Assembly: GCA_030549495.1 (NCBI GenBank)
Contig: JAUIRK010000434.1
Location: forward strand, 10,001-74,000
Direction: 5' to 3'
Source of the DNA: Nectonema munidae
Taxonomy: Eukaryota; Nematomorpha; Nectonematoida; Nectonematidae
DNA: 64,000 nt
Within the stretch, counting starts at the first letter, position 1, and every line of letters starts with the position of its first letter. Of this stretch, positions 22,166 to 35,300 are shown piece after piece. The translations under genes and the position numbers were made by a program. The notes beneath the pieces are model-generated. The model worked only from the letters and a program-made list of their open reading frames with translations. It was not told the origin of the DNA and ran no database searches.

Positions 22166-23348
22166 TTCACCCAATTTTTTATATAATATAATTTAAATTT
22201 CCGCGATATTGATACTTCGAAGAGCAAATTCACATTTTTCAAAAATTTATAATAAAAAATCTGGGAGCATTCATTTTCTGCAAATTTTTTGAAGCAAAAT
22301 AAATCATTGGAATTGCTGCTCTTCAAAAGCTTCGCTATTTGGTAAGTTAATCATTTAGTTAATTAGTTAATTAGGCAGTGTGCTAATTAGTTAGATGATT
22401 TAGATCAGTAAATCTACATATTTATATTAAAAATAATAAGTAAATCAATTTTTATCATGAAATCAAATGATGAAGTAATTAGTTATATGTTAAGGTAAAA
22501 GTATAAAAATTGCTACGTAAAAAACAATAGTGTTCGGCAAAGTGTGTCATTGCAAAGGCATGCAATTTTTTGGAGTTAAAATGGCAAAGTAAATTTAAAT
22601 GGGAATTGTTAAGATGAAGTTTTAGGAAACAAAATCTTTGACAGATATGCCCATTGGGGTGAAATAATTATAACAAATATAAAAATTGTAAAAACTGGAC
22701 AGTTTGTCGCTGATTTTGTTGACTAGTTTCGGAGTATAAACTCCTTTTTCAAAGCAAATTTATATTAAACAGTAAAGTTTTAAGAGTTAAGAATTAGTTA
22801 ATAAAAAGAGGTTTACTTTTTTTCAAACCTTTTTTAAAGATATAATAAAAATAAGGCGAAGAAAAAGATTTTATTCAGAATCCTGCATCGATTCCATTAC
22901 GCTATGACAAAGTTAAGTAGATTTTAATAAAACCAAATGTTAGCGTATTATTTCAAGATAATTTTAAAGTATAGCGCTAATAAGAACTAGGACAAACTAC
23001 TTGCGTCTTGTAAAATTTTACTGCTCTCCCAATTTTTTTTGTTTTTTCCTAATTATTTTTTATTTCAATTTATGGGAAAAATATTATACAAAATTTGGAT
23101 TTTTCAATAATAATTTATTGATTTGCACAAAGATATAAATATGAATACAAACAGAATTGTGATAGGCTAACAAATTGAACATAGGAAAAGTAAATTTAAA
23201 TTGGAAGTGAGTATGAGAAAATCGTTTTATAGGTGTTCGTTTTTTATTTTTTTAAAAGTAAATTCAAGATAATTTTTTTATTTTAATAACTAATCTAATT
23301 TGAAATTACATAGTGAGGATAAATAAATAACTAAAGCAATTAAAAGAT
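22166..23348. other. AT-rich spacer with a weak internal duplication
   Basis: Segments near 22570-22625 and 23185-23235 both contain AAAGTAAATTTAAAT(G/T)GGAA and similar flanks, hinting at an old duplication. No gene was seen. Confidence 0.35.
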
Positions 23349-23457
23349 TTAATTTTCTACACGCATCATTCCAAGGTGCCATTCCCACCATACTTTGACG
23401 CGTGGTTTCTCATCTCTCGATTGGTAAAGTTTAAATATTTCGTTAAAAAGTCTCATC
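23349..23457 (-). CDS. Possible terminal exon, Trp-rich, unknown gene
   Basis: On the minus strand, TTTCCACAAAG precedes a frame of 35 residues ending in a stop at 23349. It contains LYQSRDEKPRVKVWWEWHLG and MMRVEN. Three Trp codons, several Arg codons and GC-richer codons stand out from AT-rich flanks on both sides. It looks like the C-terminus of a small conserved protein, but I cannot name it and found no partner exon at higher coordinates. Confidence 0.3.
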
Positions 23458-25434
23458 CTTTGTGGAAAATAGAATTCAAAGAGTAAAAAATACATTTAAA
23501 TTTAACTACGACAACTCACAATTCATTTGAATAGTCAAAATTAATTCAAGAAATGTTCACAATAATCGGCTCAATTCTAGCTTAATTTGATTGGTGTAAA
23601 CTATAAAAACATTAAAAAAATTTTATCCAATCATATCATCATAGAGATTTCATGGCCTTTTCAGTGACAAAAATCCTATCTAAGTATTCTTCTTATTTAA
23701 ATTTAAATTCATGTACCCATATTATTGAATGGACCAAAATTGAGTTGCATACTTTAAAATTAGTTAAAAGAAGAGTATAAGAAACCTTAACACCAAGTTT
23801 ATTTACACCATCCATATCTTTTCAAGGAAACTGCTAAGTTCACGAGATCTAATCTTCCGCGAATTAAATCAGGCTTTCTGCAGTTCTCCCAAGATTCATA
23901 AAATTATTTGTTGATAAATTCAAAAAGAAGTAAAAAACATCGTTTCAGATTTGAGGTGTTGGATGAAAATGAAGAGGCAAAAATCATATTTATAAAAAGA
24001 TAAGAGCGTGATATAAAAAACTTTCGGCAAATATGAACATTCTGGCTATTTGAGTGAAGAAGCTACTTCGTAACAGCCAGGGGAAAATAGTTGGCTTTAA
24101 GAAATTAGCGCCAGTTTCAATACATAAACGCTTGAAATTGATTGAAGAAAACCTTCATAATGAATACAATAAATCTAAATTAGCAATCACAAACCTATAA
24201 TTGCCTGCTTGTAATGATTTCAATCGAAGATAAATTGAAACTTTTGTTTAGTTGAGTCAATTAATGTGGCTTGTACTCTCTCTCTCTCTCTCGTCCAGGT
24301 TTCATAGAAATCTCTATTCTCACCGAATGATTAGTTTAATTGACGAGTGGCAATTTGCTTATTTCAAGATAATTGAAGGCAAATGCACCACCACTTTACT
24401 TCTGGGTATAGAGGTATTGACGCGTGAACATTTGGTTATTATCATTATCTGTTATCAAATATTATTGATAGAAGTTGGTTTATTTTAAAACTTATAGTGA
24501 ATTTTTTTTCCAATTTTGACTTTCACTTTGTCCAATTATCACCTAAAACCTGGTCTATTTTTAGTTTTTGTTTAATCTATCTTTTTTTAAGTTTATTCAA
24601 GTTTGTTTATTTGTACTCAGATTTCCGCTTTAAATCGTGTTTTATGTTTAAAATTAGTCCACTTTTACATTTAGTTGAGCTTATAAATGGAAGAAAATAA
24701 TTTTTTTAATTTTTATATTATTAATAGATATTAAGTCGAACCCTTTTTTTAAGTTCTTTTTCTATAGCGCCAGTTTCAATTCCTCCCAATTAATCCTGAT
24801 TGAATTTTTTGGACCTTCATAACCCATTGAATACAAATGTTCCCTTATGGGAACACACTCATTATACATTTATATATAGGAAAAATTTTTTTAAAAACAA
24901 GTAAATAATGATTCATTTATTATACGTAAAGTTTACACACTTTTATATTACTTTTATTTTTTGTCATTTTGACCGAAAAGTTCTCTTCTAAAATTTCAAT
25001 GATCTCAGAGAGGCATTTTTTCTAAATTCCATAATTAATTTAACCTTGTGTTCAAATCTGTTTAAGTGACTTATATTAAAAAACTCTCTTTTAAAACTAT
25101 TTGAGTATATAAACAAGTTTAACCGGTAGGAGAACAAAAGGTCAAAATGAAATTAAAGTTGACTTTTTCTCATTAGGTTTGAAGAGATTCAAAAAAAATT
25201 GAAAATTGACATCCTAAAGTTCATTTTTTGACATAGATGTTTTTAAATTTAATTATATTATAAATTTATATTAATGTATATAACATCCGTGGGACATAAA
25301 TAGGTGAAAATGACCTGATTTATTAAACACAATTTATGCTTTTTTGAAATGTATCCTGATCATTTTTGCGAATGAATACACAGTGTTTTCACACTTCTCA
25401 TAAAAAAATGTTCTGAATATAACACCTATCAAAA
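23458..25434. other. AT-rich spacer with repeat scraps
   Basis: A (CT)n run lies at about 24278-24294. The string GCGCCAGTTTCAAT occurs twice (about 24110 and 24770). At about 24840, CCCATT...AATGTTCCC-TTAT-GGGAACA resembles the left end and palindrome of the MITE at 6165, so a further decayed TTAA MITE may begin there. No gene was recognised. Confidence 0.4.
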
Positions 25435-25555
25435 TTTTATTGAAATACTTATAAAAAGTTTTTTACACACATAAACATATTTTCAAACATGCAAAATTTA
25501 GTAGTGATGTTCATTTTTTTTTAAAAAGTATCCAAATGTGTCAAAAAAATCGATC
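25435..25555 (-). repeat. Single array unit of the TTAA tandem-array element
   Basis: Reverse-complemented, this reads TTTGATCGATTTTTTTGACA, then ATGAACATCACTACTAAATT and a 'GTGTAAAAAACTTT' tail. This is one unit of the right-hand array seen at 5455-5850 and 29440-30130. It is an isolated fragment with no nearby ends. Confidence 0.6.
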
Positions 25556-27493
25556 AAACCATCCAGTGAATGTGAAATATAGAACTTCCAAATAATTTCT
25601 ACTTAAATGAAGCAGTAAAATTCAAGATCGATGCAGAGCTTCTAAGAACTCTAGAATAGAGTGTCTTTTACAGTTAGTCTTGATGACCAATGTTCTTTTA
25701 TATATCATTCATCTTAGATTTTACATACAACTTTCAAATTGAATTATAAATAAAATTACTTTTAGACATTTTTATTCTCTTTTAAATTTTCCATATGGGA
25801 ACATAAATTTTTGAGATAATATAATATTGATCATCAATAATTATATGTTAAAGTTTCAATTAAGTTTAGGCTTCAAAAATGATAACAACTAAAATACACC
25901 AAGAAAAACTCAGATGGAACTGCTACAACATAAGGAGAAAGGAAGCTAATATTATAATAAAGTTTGAGATGAAGGAGAACAAAGCGAAGATGGATGTGAA
26001 CTGCGTGAAAAATGATACGAAGGCTATAGGTTTAAACGAATGAAAAAGTCAGAACATGAAGGGAGAGAGCGGATCAAAAAGAACGACCTCACAGAAGTGG
26101 GAAAAGATGAAGCTAAAGAAGAAAAAGACAGGTGTGACTGCCAATTGATTTGGCTTGAATTTCTTTGAAATGTTTCAATTGTCCCTATTTTTCTAAATTC
26201 TCAAATATGATTCTTCTGAAAGTAAGTTGATCATAAGAAGACGATGTTTCGCATATGTGTAGAGCCCAGCAATTAGTCATTTAAATTATCTTATATAAAT
26301 GCGAATCTAATAAGTAAACAAGGACCATGTATCTATGTTTGGAACATTTTGGTTTGATTCACTTTTATTTTTTTAATGGCTGTTATATAGCGGTTAACTT
26401 TTAAAATTAAAAACTAGTATAGTCGAAACTAAACCGACTCTTCGAGGCGATCATTAACAAAAGAATCTTTTCCCCGAAAAATGTCAAATTGACAGCAGTA
26501 TTACCCAAAATTAGATTTCATAAGGTTAAAAAGTCTATTCGAGATAAGGGATCACAAACCTACTTTTTAAAACTCATTCAGTTGAATAAAAAAACTAAAA
26601 ACAGACTTAACATTTAAAAAAAATTAGATTTATAACCAAATTGTGCTCAGTAATTTTCATGTCGTTGTCCTATAAATTGTCTCTGCGATAAAGATTAAAA
26701 CAGCTATTGTCAGACAAATTCTACTTTTTACAGATTTCTTCTTTCACCATTTCCAATGTATGCTACGGTTGGACTTTAAGCAAGCAGTAAAGTCATTGGG
26801 ACTGAGTGATAGATGCTTTGACCAAATCTGTTGTTTATTTAAGGATGGAAAGGGTAGGGTAATAGGGTGAAATTATTCATATAGAAGTATTTCAAATCCA
26901 AATGAACAGGAAAATGAGAGAAACATCGATTTTTTGTAACTGATTTCATGTTTTTAAATCTTTTTGCTCCTTTTCTCTACCTACCTTGATTCCGTTTATG
27001 TTCTTCTATAAATGAAAAAAAATATCAAAACCCTATATATTATAGTCTACTCCTCTTCGATAAATAAGTTGCAAATAATACTTATTAGTTGGACTAGAGA
27101 CAGGTAGATCACCCCTATCTAGTAAGCCTTCTAAAAAGACTGGAAAGGATTATGCAATAAATATATTAAAAATTCCTTAAAATATCCAGAATTTTGAAAT
27201 TTGATAGGGGCTACTAAAAACACATTAAAAGAAGCAACAAAGTATTTCATTGTCAAAGATACAAATTACACAGCTTGATCAAAATAAAGACAGTAAAGCT
27301 TTTGATAAAAAAAACTCCATCAAAAATAAATTTATCTATATTATATATTTTTGGTTCTAAATCCACTTCTCAATATATTTTTTCAAAACGGCAGAAATGG
27401 CCAATCAATTACTTTAGCGATTGATTACAAGGCCGCACATCCTCAAAATTATTGGGGACGGATTTTTTTTACAATTTTCAAAATTGTAATCCT
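25556..27493. other. AT-rich spacer, no gene seen
   Basis: Positions 25930-26140 are purine-rich (many GAAG and AAGA strings) and could be an old coding fragment or low-complexity DNA. No domain can be recognised. Nothing else stands out. Confidence 0.35.
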
Positions 27494-30260
27494 TTAACCC
27501 TATTAGTGCTGGGGGCGTAAAACGCCCCCCCCCCTCCTCACTAAAAAGTTAATTGTAGAAAATTGGCTGAATCATATCCCTTCAAATTTTGTGACTTTTC
27601 CTAAAATCGCTAGCTGCATCTTTTGAAATTATTTTCATGGTAGTTGAATGACCCCTTCATATCCAAAACTGTCAATCAAAAATTAAAATTTTTTAGCAAA
27701 ATTTTGACATTATCTGTACTTAACCTTATAACCTAGGATCTATATTATATAATACCCTGAAAATTTATAATTATATACAGTTTGGAACGCATAACACTTT
27801 ATATATTTAATTTTTTCAATAATCATGGCTACTTTTTAGAAAATGTCAATCAAAATTTTGATTGATCAAAAATATGTTTTTATACTAAATCGGTCATGCT
27901 GTTTTCATTTCTGGACTCATTCTTTACATTTAGGATTTGAAAATACCTATAAGTGTTAATCAAATTTGCGGTTTACTTCTGAAAATTGTCTCCAAAAATA
28001 TTCTCTTGAAATATATGTTTTTATACCAAATCAATCATGCTGTTTTCATTTCTGAACTTATTTTTTACATTTAGGATGTGAAAATACCTATAAGTAATCA
28101 AATTTGCGGTTTACTTTTAAAAATTGTCTTCAAAAACTTTCATTTAAATTTTACAATTACATATATGTTTTTACACCAAATCAACGATGCTAGTTTCATT
28201 TATGGACTCAATTTTTGCAGTTTGAATTTGAAAATACTTATAAGTATCAATTAAATTTGCGTTTAGTTCTAAAATTTGTTTTTATAGCAAATTTTAAAAA
28301 CACAGTTTTCGCATTTAGAGGTTTTACTGCTAGTGTAAATCAAATTTGCGGTTTATGTCTGAAAACTATATCCCAAAATATTGTCTCTAATTTTACATGA
28401 AATATATGTTTTTATACCAATTCGACCATGATAATTTTTATTTCTGAAATCATTTTTCGCATTTAGAGGTTTTAAATGTCTGAAAGTGTAATCACATTTT
28501 CGATTTACGTCTAATGTCTACAGAAATATTTTTGAAATTTAAATAAAATATGTTTATATGCCAAATGGAAGATGCTGGTTTCATTTTTGAACTCAGGTTT
28601 GGCATTTATGGTTTTAAAATATCTGAAAGCTTGAATCAGATTTGCGGTTTACTTTTAGATACTGTCTTCAAAAATATTTTGACTGTAAAAAAGAAGTTCC
28701 TCTTTTACAAATGAAAAATATTTAAATCTATAGCTTATCATCTAGGATTACAGTTAACATTTAGCTAAAGTGGGTAGGAAATCTGAAAATTTAGAGTAGG
28801 TCAGATTTATCAAAAATGGCACAGATGCCAATATGTGAGAATTTAGTCACTATCAAGATATTTTTAATTTAAATTGAATTTCTCCATCTTTTTCCTTTTG
28901 CGTCAAAGAGATAATTTTTTAGATGAAGAACGTGGACAACTTTTTGTAATTGAACAATCAACATCACTATAATTCATCAGAAAAAAACCTTTGAAATGAG
29001 ATTGGTTGACAAATATTCAGGCCTGATAATAAAATACACGATAATGATAAAAAAAAAAGTCTAAGATCATCAAGAAGTTAATCAGAATGCTTTGAGAGTA
29101 AAAAAGTTATTTCATCATTTTAAAAAAATTTTCGAACACACATTGAAGAATATAAATTTGTAATGAAAAAGGAGCTACCAAGAAAGGATCATCATAGAAT
29201 GAATACCAAAATTACATACTGTAAATTATAATATGACGTAGAGACTACGAGCCGATAACGAATTTGTAGCCAAAAAGATGGAGGTCCTATCAAGTTACAT
29301 AAGTTACTGTAGAATGAAATATTTTGAGTGATTAAACACCTAAAGTTGGTTTATTAAATAAATTAAGAAAATAATTACCAGAGAAAACTGCAAGTAGAAG
29401 TTATTTTTATGTTTATATATTTGACATTGATTTACAGGTTTAATCGATTTTTTGACTGGTTTTATTGATTTCATAAAAAATGAACATCACTATTAAATTC
29501 TGCATACTTGAAATGTATATAAAAAACTTTAAAAGAATTAAAATTTTAATTTTGACATGGGCGGTCATATTTAAATTATTTTGTCAGGTTTGACTAATAT
29601 TTATAATAAAAAAGGAATATAACCAGTAAACACAGCCTACTTGAAAATGGGTATATGTGTGTAAAATGCCATACACGATAAACTTCATAACCTCCCTATA
29701 CTTTCTATTAAACGTAATTCTCTAATTTAAAAAACCGTGCCTGATTCTTTCTTTTTGGGATAAATCAATTTTTTGACAGTTTTGATTGATTTTTATAAAA
29801 AAATGAATATCACCGCTGAATTACGCATGCTTAAAAATGGGTATATATGTGTAAGAACTTTATATTATTACTTAGATAAAAAGTTTCTTTTTAAGATGAA
29901 CTGTCATATATAAATCAATGCTTTGATAACTTTAATTGATTTTTATAAAAAAAATTAATATTACCGCTGAATTCAGCATGCTTGAAATTTGTAAAAAACT
30001 TTATATACTTATTTAAAAAAAAGTTCCTTTTTGAGATGAGCTGTCAAATATAAATCAATTTTTTGACAGGTTTGATTGATTTTGATAAAAAATGGACATC
30101 ACCACTGAATTCAGCATAGTTGAAATATATATGTAACATTAAAAATATTTATAAAAACTTATTAATATCTGAGAAAAATAGGGGGGGGGGGGGGGCACTT
30201 TACGCCCCCCCCCCCCTAGCACTTGAGCGGACAAATTTTGCCCAGCACTAATAGGGTTAA
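27494..30260 (+). mobile_element. TTAA-flanked element with two internal tandem arrays, copy 2, complete (2.77 kb)
   Basis: Both ends carry the same 20 bases in opposite directions: TTAACCCTATTAGTGCTGGG at 27494 and its exact complement ending at 30260. The TTAA doubles as target site, as in the piggyBac superfamily. Directly inside each end is a G/C-run hairpin. Two arrays follow: about 27876-28690 (six diverged units of roughly 120-150 bp) and about 29440-30130 (five units of roughly 140 bp). Between them is a 700-bp segment shared with copy 1, with decayed coding-like sequence. I see no intact transposase, so this copy is probably non-autonomous. Confidence 0.85.
30181..30219. repeat. G-run/C-run hairpin at the right end of the TTAA element
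   Basis: A run of about 15 G, then CACTTTACG, then about 12 C. It can form a very stable stem-loop and the G-run could form a quadruplex. The left end has the matching short form GGGGGCGTAAAACGCCCCC at about 27510-27528. Confidence 0.85.
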
Positions 30261-31354
30261 AATAAAATGTATTTAGCGCATATCTAAATTTATAAGACTA
30301 CTTTATATTTTTTCACAAAATTGATGAAATTTAAATAGACTTTCCATTTGAAAATGAAGTAGTCTACCAGGCACACTATAGGAATTGATGAAAGGATATT
30401 TGATTGATAGAGAAAACAAATAACTGAAGGTTGGAGAGTTTTATGAGTGAATGTAGTCTGAAAGAAAAGAATCTACTAGACACCCTGCAATGTTTATATG
30501 AAAAAAATGTGATTGATTCAGGGCTGCACATCCTTGAAATTATTCTTTCAAGCGTCTACCAAAAAAGACAACAAATTTTTTTGAATTCTTACTCCTCTCT
30601 TGTCTATTTTATTTCATTCTATTAGGATAACCCTAATAGGGCGATTTGGTAACGCTTGTATTTTTTACATTTTGTAAGGAATCATAGTAGACAAAAAATG
30701 ATAGTTCAATCACTTTTTATAAAATTATTTAAGTCTAAGAACACAAAATCATTTAAAAAAACTTAAACTAACATTTTTTAAAAGCCTATTTTAGCAACTG
30801 AAACATTTTGTTTCGATATTATATTTTTATTATAATAATCAACAAATTTTCTTAAAAAAATGATTTAATTAATTATGTACAGTGTTACTTACAAAATTTA
30901 ACAATCGAACATTATAAAAAATATCTCTGCTCAAATATTAAACAAATAGAGTTTTTGCTCTAAAAACAAATAGATAGTCAAAATATTAATTTCCAAATAG
31001 CTATTGAAAAAATTAAAGTTTTCAAATGTTACTAAATGTAACAAAAGTACTGATAAAGATTAAGTGACCTTTGTTGAAATTTTTTTAACGCGAGTCTGAC
31101 AATATTCATTGATATAAAATTGTAACCACTGCAAACTATTTTTCTCTCATTTAAAAACAAACAAATTTTCATTTTTGAAAAATGTTTGGTGTATTGATGG
31201 AACTAAATTTTTACCAAAAATCTCTGATTAATTTGAATAGCTGAACTTTTTTGCTAACATGAAAAAAGGTTCTGAAAATATTGAACTTATATTCCGCTAA
31301 AAACTAGTTTCTAATGAAATAAAATAGAATTATTTTTAATTTAACTCTAAATAC
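30261..31354. other. AT-rich spacer, no gene seen
   Basis: A plus-strand frame at 30431-30625 (SLKEKNLLDTLQCLYEKN) has no recognisable domain. CAGGGCTGCACATCC at about 30520 resembles a hAT-type terminus without a partner. Confidence 0.35.
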
Positions 31355-31452
31355 AAATTAGAGAGAAGAGAGCTGAATGAGACAGGAGAGCTTAAACAAG
31401 AGAAGAGAACTTGCGTGAAAGAAGAGAGCTTGAATGAGAGAAGAGAGCTTAC
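31355..31452. repeat. Minisatellite, about five units of 18-20 bp
   Basis: The unit is close to GAAGAGAGCTTGAATGAGA and is repeated head to tail with small length changes. Confidence 0.75.
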
Positions 31453-32341
31453 ATTGCTTAGTTATTGTGTACATATTGAAACAATGTATTATTATTATAT
31501 AGTTCTCAGATCGTTTGTAAAATATTTTTGATAGGAATTTGAGAGCAGCTCGGCATGATGTTTGACGCGAAAGTCTGCATTCCCTCTTTTATTCTTTATC
31601 TTACATTATCATGTATTCGAATGATCATTACATCCTATAATGCGATTTTCATACATGTTTTATCCCACCTGAATGTTGCCCTAGCATAATATAACCTTTT
31701 TTAATTTTATTTTATCTTATAATTAATTTTTATCCCACTCTTGTTCAATGAAGAAAATTGGATATTAAATGGTTATCTTCCATTTGCCAAATTTTTATTC
31801 TAAAAAAGTTAAACCAAAATATCACTAAAAAAACTATAATGGGATCATCATACATGTTTTATAAACAAGCAGCAACTCTTACTTGTAGAAAATTATTGGG
31901 GGCGAAGTTCATCCCCCCTCCCCACCCCGGATTGATTAATACTATCAAAAAAATTACCGAACGAAAAAAAGATATTGCTGCGATCTCGTATGCGTCTTTT
32001 ATTAAAATATACAAATTGTAAAATAAATAATGGAATATATATGATATATGTTATTAAAATTACACAACAATTTCCTAACACACAAAGCAAGAAAATTCAG
32101 TATTTAGAAAGCAAAAAAGAAAAATTTGGTCAAGAGATTAAAGAGATTTTTGTTTAAAAGTTCCCTTTTTCGTACATCTTACAAGCATTTTCTTATGCAA
32201 TGGTGGGAATATATTAAGAAAAGAAAGGAATCGATGGTAGAGTGGTGATAATAATTAAAACGGCACAAAAACATAAGTACAGATATAATTATCAATTCTA
32301 CCCGTGCTTTACACATTAAAAATATCCTGAATAAATCAAAA
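31453..32341. other. Sequence downstream of the Ogt stop codon
   Basis: This contains the Ogt 3' untranslated region next to 32341, then AT-rich DNA. Positions 31895-31930 have a short GC-rich patch (GGGGGCGAAGTTCATCCCCC). No further gene was seen. Confidence 0.4.
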
Positions 32342-35300
32342 CTAAGATAAAATGTGTTGATCCAAGGAATCTGATGTATACTTAGACCACATTTTGTAAA
32401 AGAGTGACTCCATATCGGAAGCATACTTTTCTGCATCGAAAAGGCTGGTTGTGAGTCGTTTTTTCCAGATCTTTGCCCGCGTAGCTTTTAAACTTAATTT
32501 AAATTAAAAGGTTGTTGCGAAAAACACATATTAGGTTTAATACTTACTATGCTCGATCCGTTCCCAGTTTGATGGCAATTCTTTCATAGTCTTGATTAGA
32601 TTTTGCAATCAGTTCTTGGCATTCAAGGGTAGCCAATTGGGAAGCTGCGACACGCGAAGCAAAGGTTTCTCCTGGCAGCGTTACCATCGGCATTCCAGAC
32701 CATAAAACATCCATACCCGTAGTATGACCATTACACAAGGGGCTATCCAAACATATATCTGGAAGTTGTCCTCTTCTGACATGCTCTTCTTTTGGAGCAA
32801 CGTTTGAAAAAAGGATACGCTTTTTAGCCTCAACCAATCCAAATTTGGAAGCAAAAGCAAGGGCATTTGCTTCTCCCGCAGCAGGAAAACGAAGTAGCCA
32901 TAAGACACTATTTGGAACTTCCATTAATATCTAAATATGTCCATCAGGATATAAAAAACAATTTTAAGCGAAATCAATGTAAAAAATGTTTTTACGTTAA
33001 CCCAGGACTTAAAAATAATTGGATCCATTTTGTACAGTTGATTGAAATTACAAAATATGACAGTATTTTCCGGAAGCAAATATTGACTTCTACTCGAAAT
33101 CACTAAACCTTCTAAATTCTCCTCTCCACTTGCAACTTTATTGTTATTCTAAAAAACAGAGCTTATTTTGCAATCGAGATATTCCAAAGGCACATTTACC
33201 TGACACAAGCCATTTTGAACGCTAATACCTTTAATGTCGATAGTATTCTGAGAACTTAAGAGATCAAGACTACTTTCACTCAACTCAATCACAGGAAATT
33301 CGATTTTTTCAGTGAGGCATGTGAAGTACTTTTTATCACAAGGTTTGAGTTTATCCAGGTTATCAAATAATACGTATTTCTAATTCAAGGAAAGAATGTA
33401 GAAATGTCAAAAGAGATTAAATTGAATTTACTGAGGTAGCAAGTTTTTTTAAAGCTGAAAGGTTTATGCCATTGACTACATAATGAGTGTCAGAGAATGA
33501 TGTGGAATTGTTTAGTTTGATTAAAACTTTCTCTTTAAGATGTGGAAACATGTACCTAAAATTCATGTGTTATCATGCTTCAATAACTAAAAATAAGATA
33601 AAACTCACTTATGATCCCCGATGAAGAATGTTTTGGGCATGTAAGCGAGTTTTTCACTGTATTGATGCGCCCAATCAATAGGAGAGGTCGTTGCATCTGT
33701 AATTATGTAATGCATATAATCGGCACCACTAGTCCCAGGATATCCAAGCCACATTGCCTTAAAAGCAATGTATTATAATCTGGGCACTCTTCATTTCTTT
33801 TCTAAAACACAAACTTGAATGGGAGCGGGTTTGAGAGCAAAAATTTCGTTGCGAGCTCCCTTTGTGTATCCGTTCATATTGACGAGAATGTGAATGCCAT
33901 CAGCGTTAATGGCGTCAGCCGCTTTCAGATTATCCGTGATTTGAGAAAGATCTACAAAGTGCTCGGTATCACGTGAGATGCGAGATCGAAAAGCCGTGGA
34001 ATCATCTGAACTTAGAGCGTAACAGAAAATCTAAGAAAAATACGTCGGATAAAGTGGTTATTTTTGTTAGAAAAAAAGGAAAAGTTGGTTACCTCAACAT
34101 TCTTTTTGTTGTGAAATCCTGGTATACTCTGCATCAAATGGGAGGTTGGATGATTTCCAAAATCAGAACTAACGTAGCCTATTTTGAGGCGCATTCCAGG
34201 ATTCAATACAATGGAAGAGTAGTCGTATGCAGGTTTGTGATACATACTCACCTGAGCAAATGAAATAACGAAATATTAAAATTCTAAAATTTATATCCAA
34301 CAGAATAGGAATCTATATTTTGTATTGATTGTGTTGTGTAAACTAAATCATGTTCTGGTGTCCTACTTCTAGTATATAGAAAACATTAAAAGTAAAGAAA
34401 AAATCGTTAAAATCTGTTAAGAAATGATCTAAAATTCTGTTGACTGAGAATAGAATCACAGTCGTCTGTATCCCTTTATCAAGATTTGCAATATTTTAGG
34501 TCAATAAAGATAAGAGATAAAATTGACAATGGTCGGAAACATACGAGAATGGGTTATGATTGGCAATTATACAGCGACAACTACAATTTATACTACAAGT
34601 TTTGTTTAAAAACACCAATACTCTATTTTGGTCATGAATCAAAATTTTCTTTATTGGCAATTGTTTTCTTATTGGATAAAATTTCCAAATTTATCAAATT
34701 CTCATTTATACTAGATAAGTTACATTACATTATATATTTTTTTTTCTATTTAGAGGAATTAAATAATATACAAAAACGCGAGATTATTCTTGAATAAAAA
34801 AGTTAGTGATAAAACTTTAAAATATATTTTTTTATCTTCGTGATGTCATCCCTACTTGGATATAAATCATACTAATCAAAGAAAACAACAACCAGTCACT
34901 AATTTATTGCGAAACCTGGAATTCAAAAAAGTGAAGTAACAAAGATTTTGACTAATTAACCTAAAAAAGTGTTCTAATTAGTCTACTACAGTGATTTCCC
35001 CAAGCTATATGACTTTTTGGACCACATTTGGAAAGTTTTTTTCTCACCCAAGAAATATTTCAAAAAGAAAAACAAATTTTACTCTACTTTTATAAAATAC
35101 ATAAATATTTCAGACTAACTCACACACACATTCACACACAAACAATATGCGCTCTCAAATATAAACACAGATTTAGACGTAAAAAGAAGTCCATAGACGC
35201 ATATACACACACAAACACTCATACTCGGTGGTTAACATTAGAGGGCCAACTTGCTTTTTAAAGGAATTGAACCTTGAATTATATTTTTAGAAGTTTGTGT

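Noticed and set aside
24106-24800. GCGCCAGTTTCAAT repeated at about 24110 and 24770
   Set aside because: The match is short and the flanks are only loosely similar. There are no ends or duplications to define an element.
27494-27620. Reading the left end of the TTAA element as a gene promoter because of its GC-rich tract
   Set aside because: The tract is part of the element's end hairpin and recurs in the other copies, so it is not a host promoter signal.
30431-30625. 64-residue plus-strand frame beginning MESFMSECSLKEKN
   Set aside because: No recognisable domain, no splice signals that connect it, and low-complexity C-terminal half.
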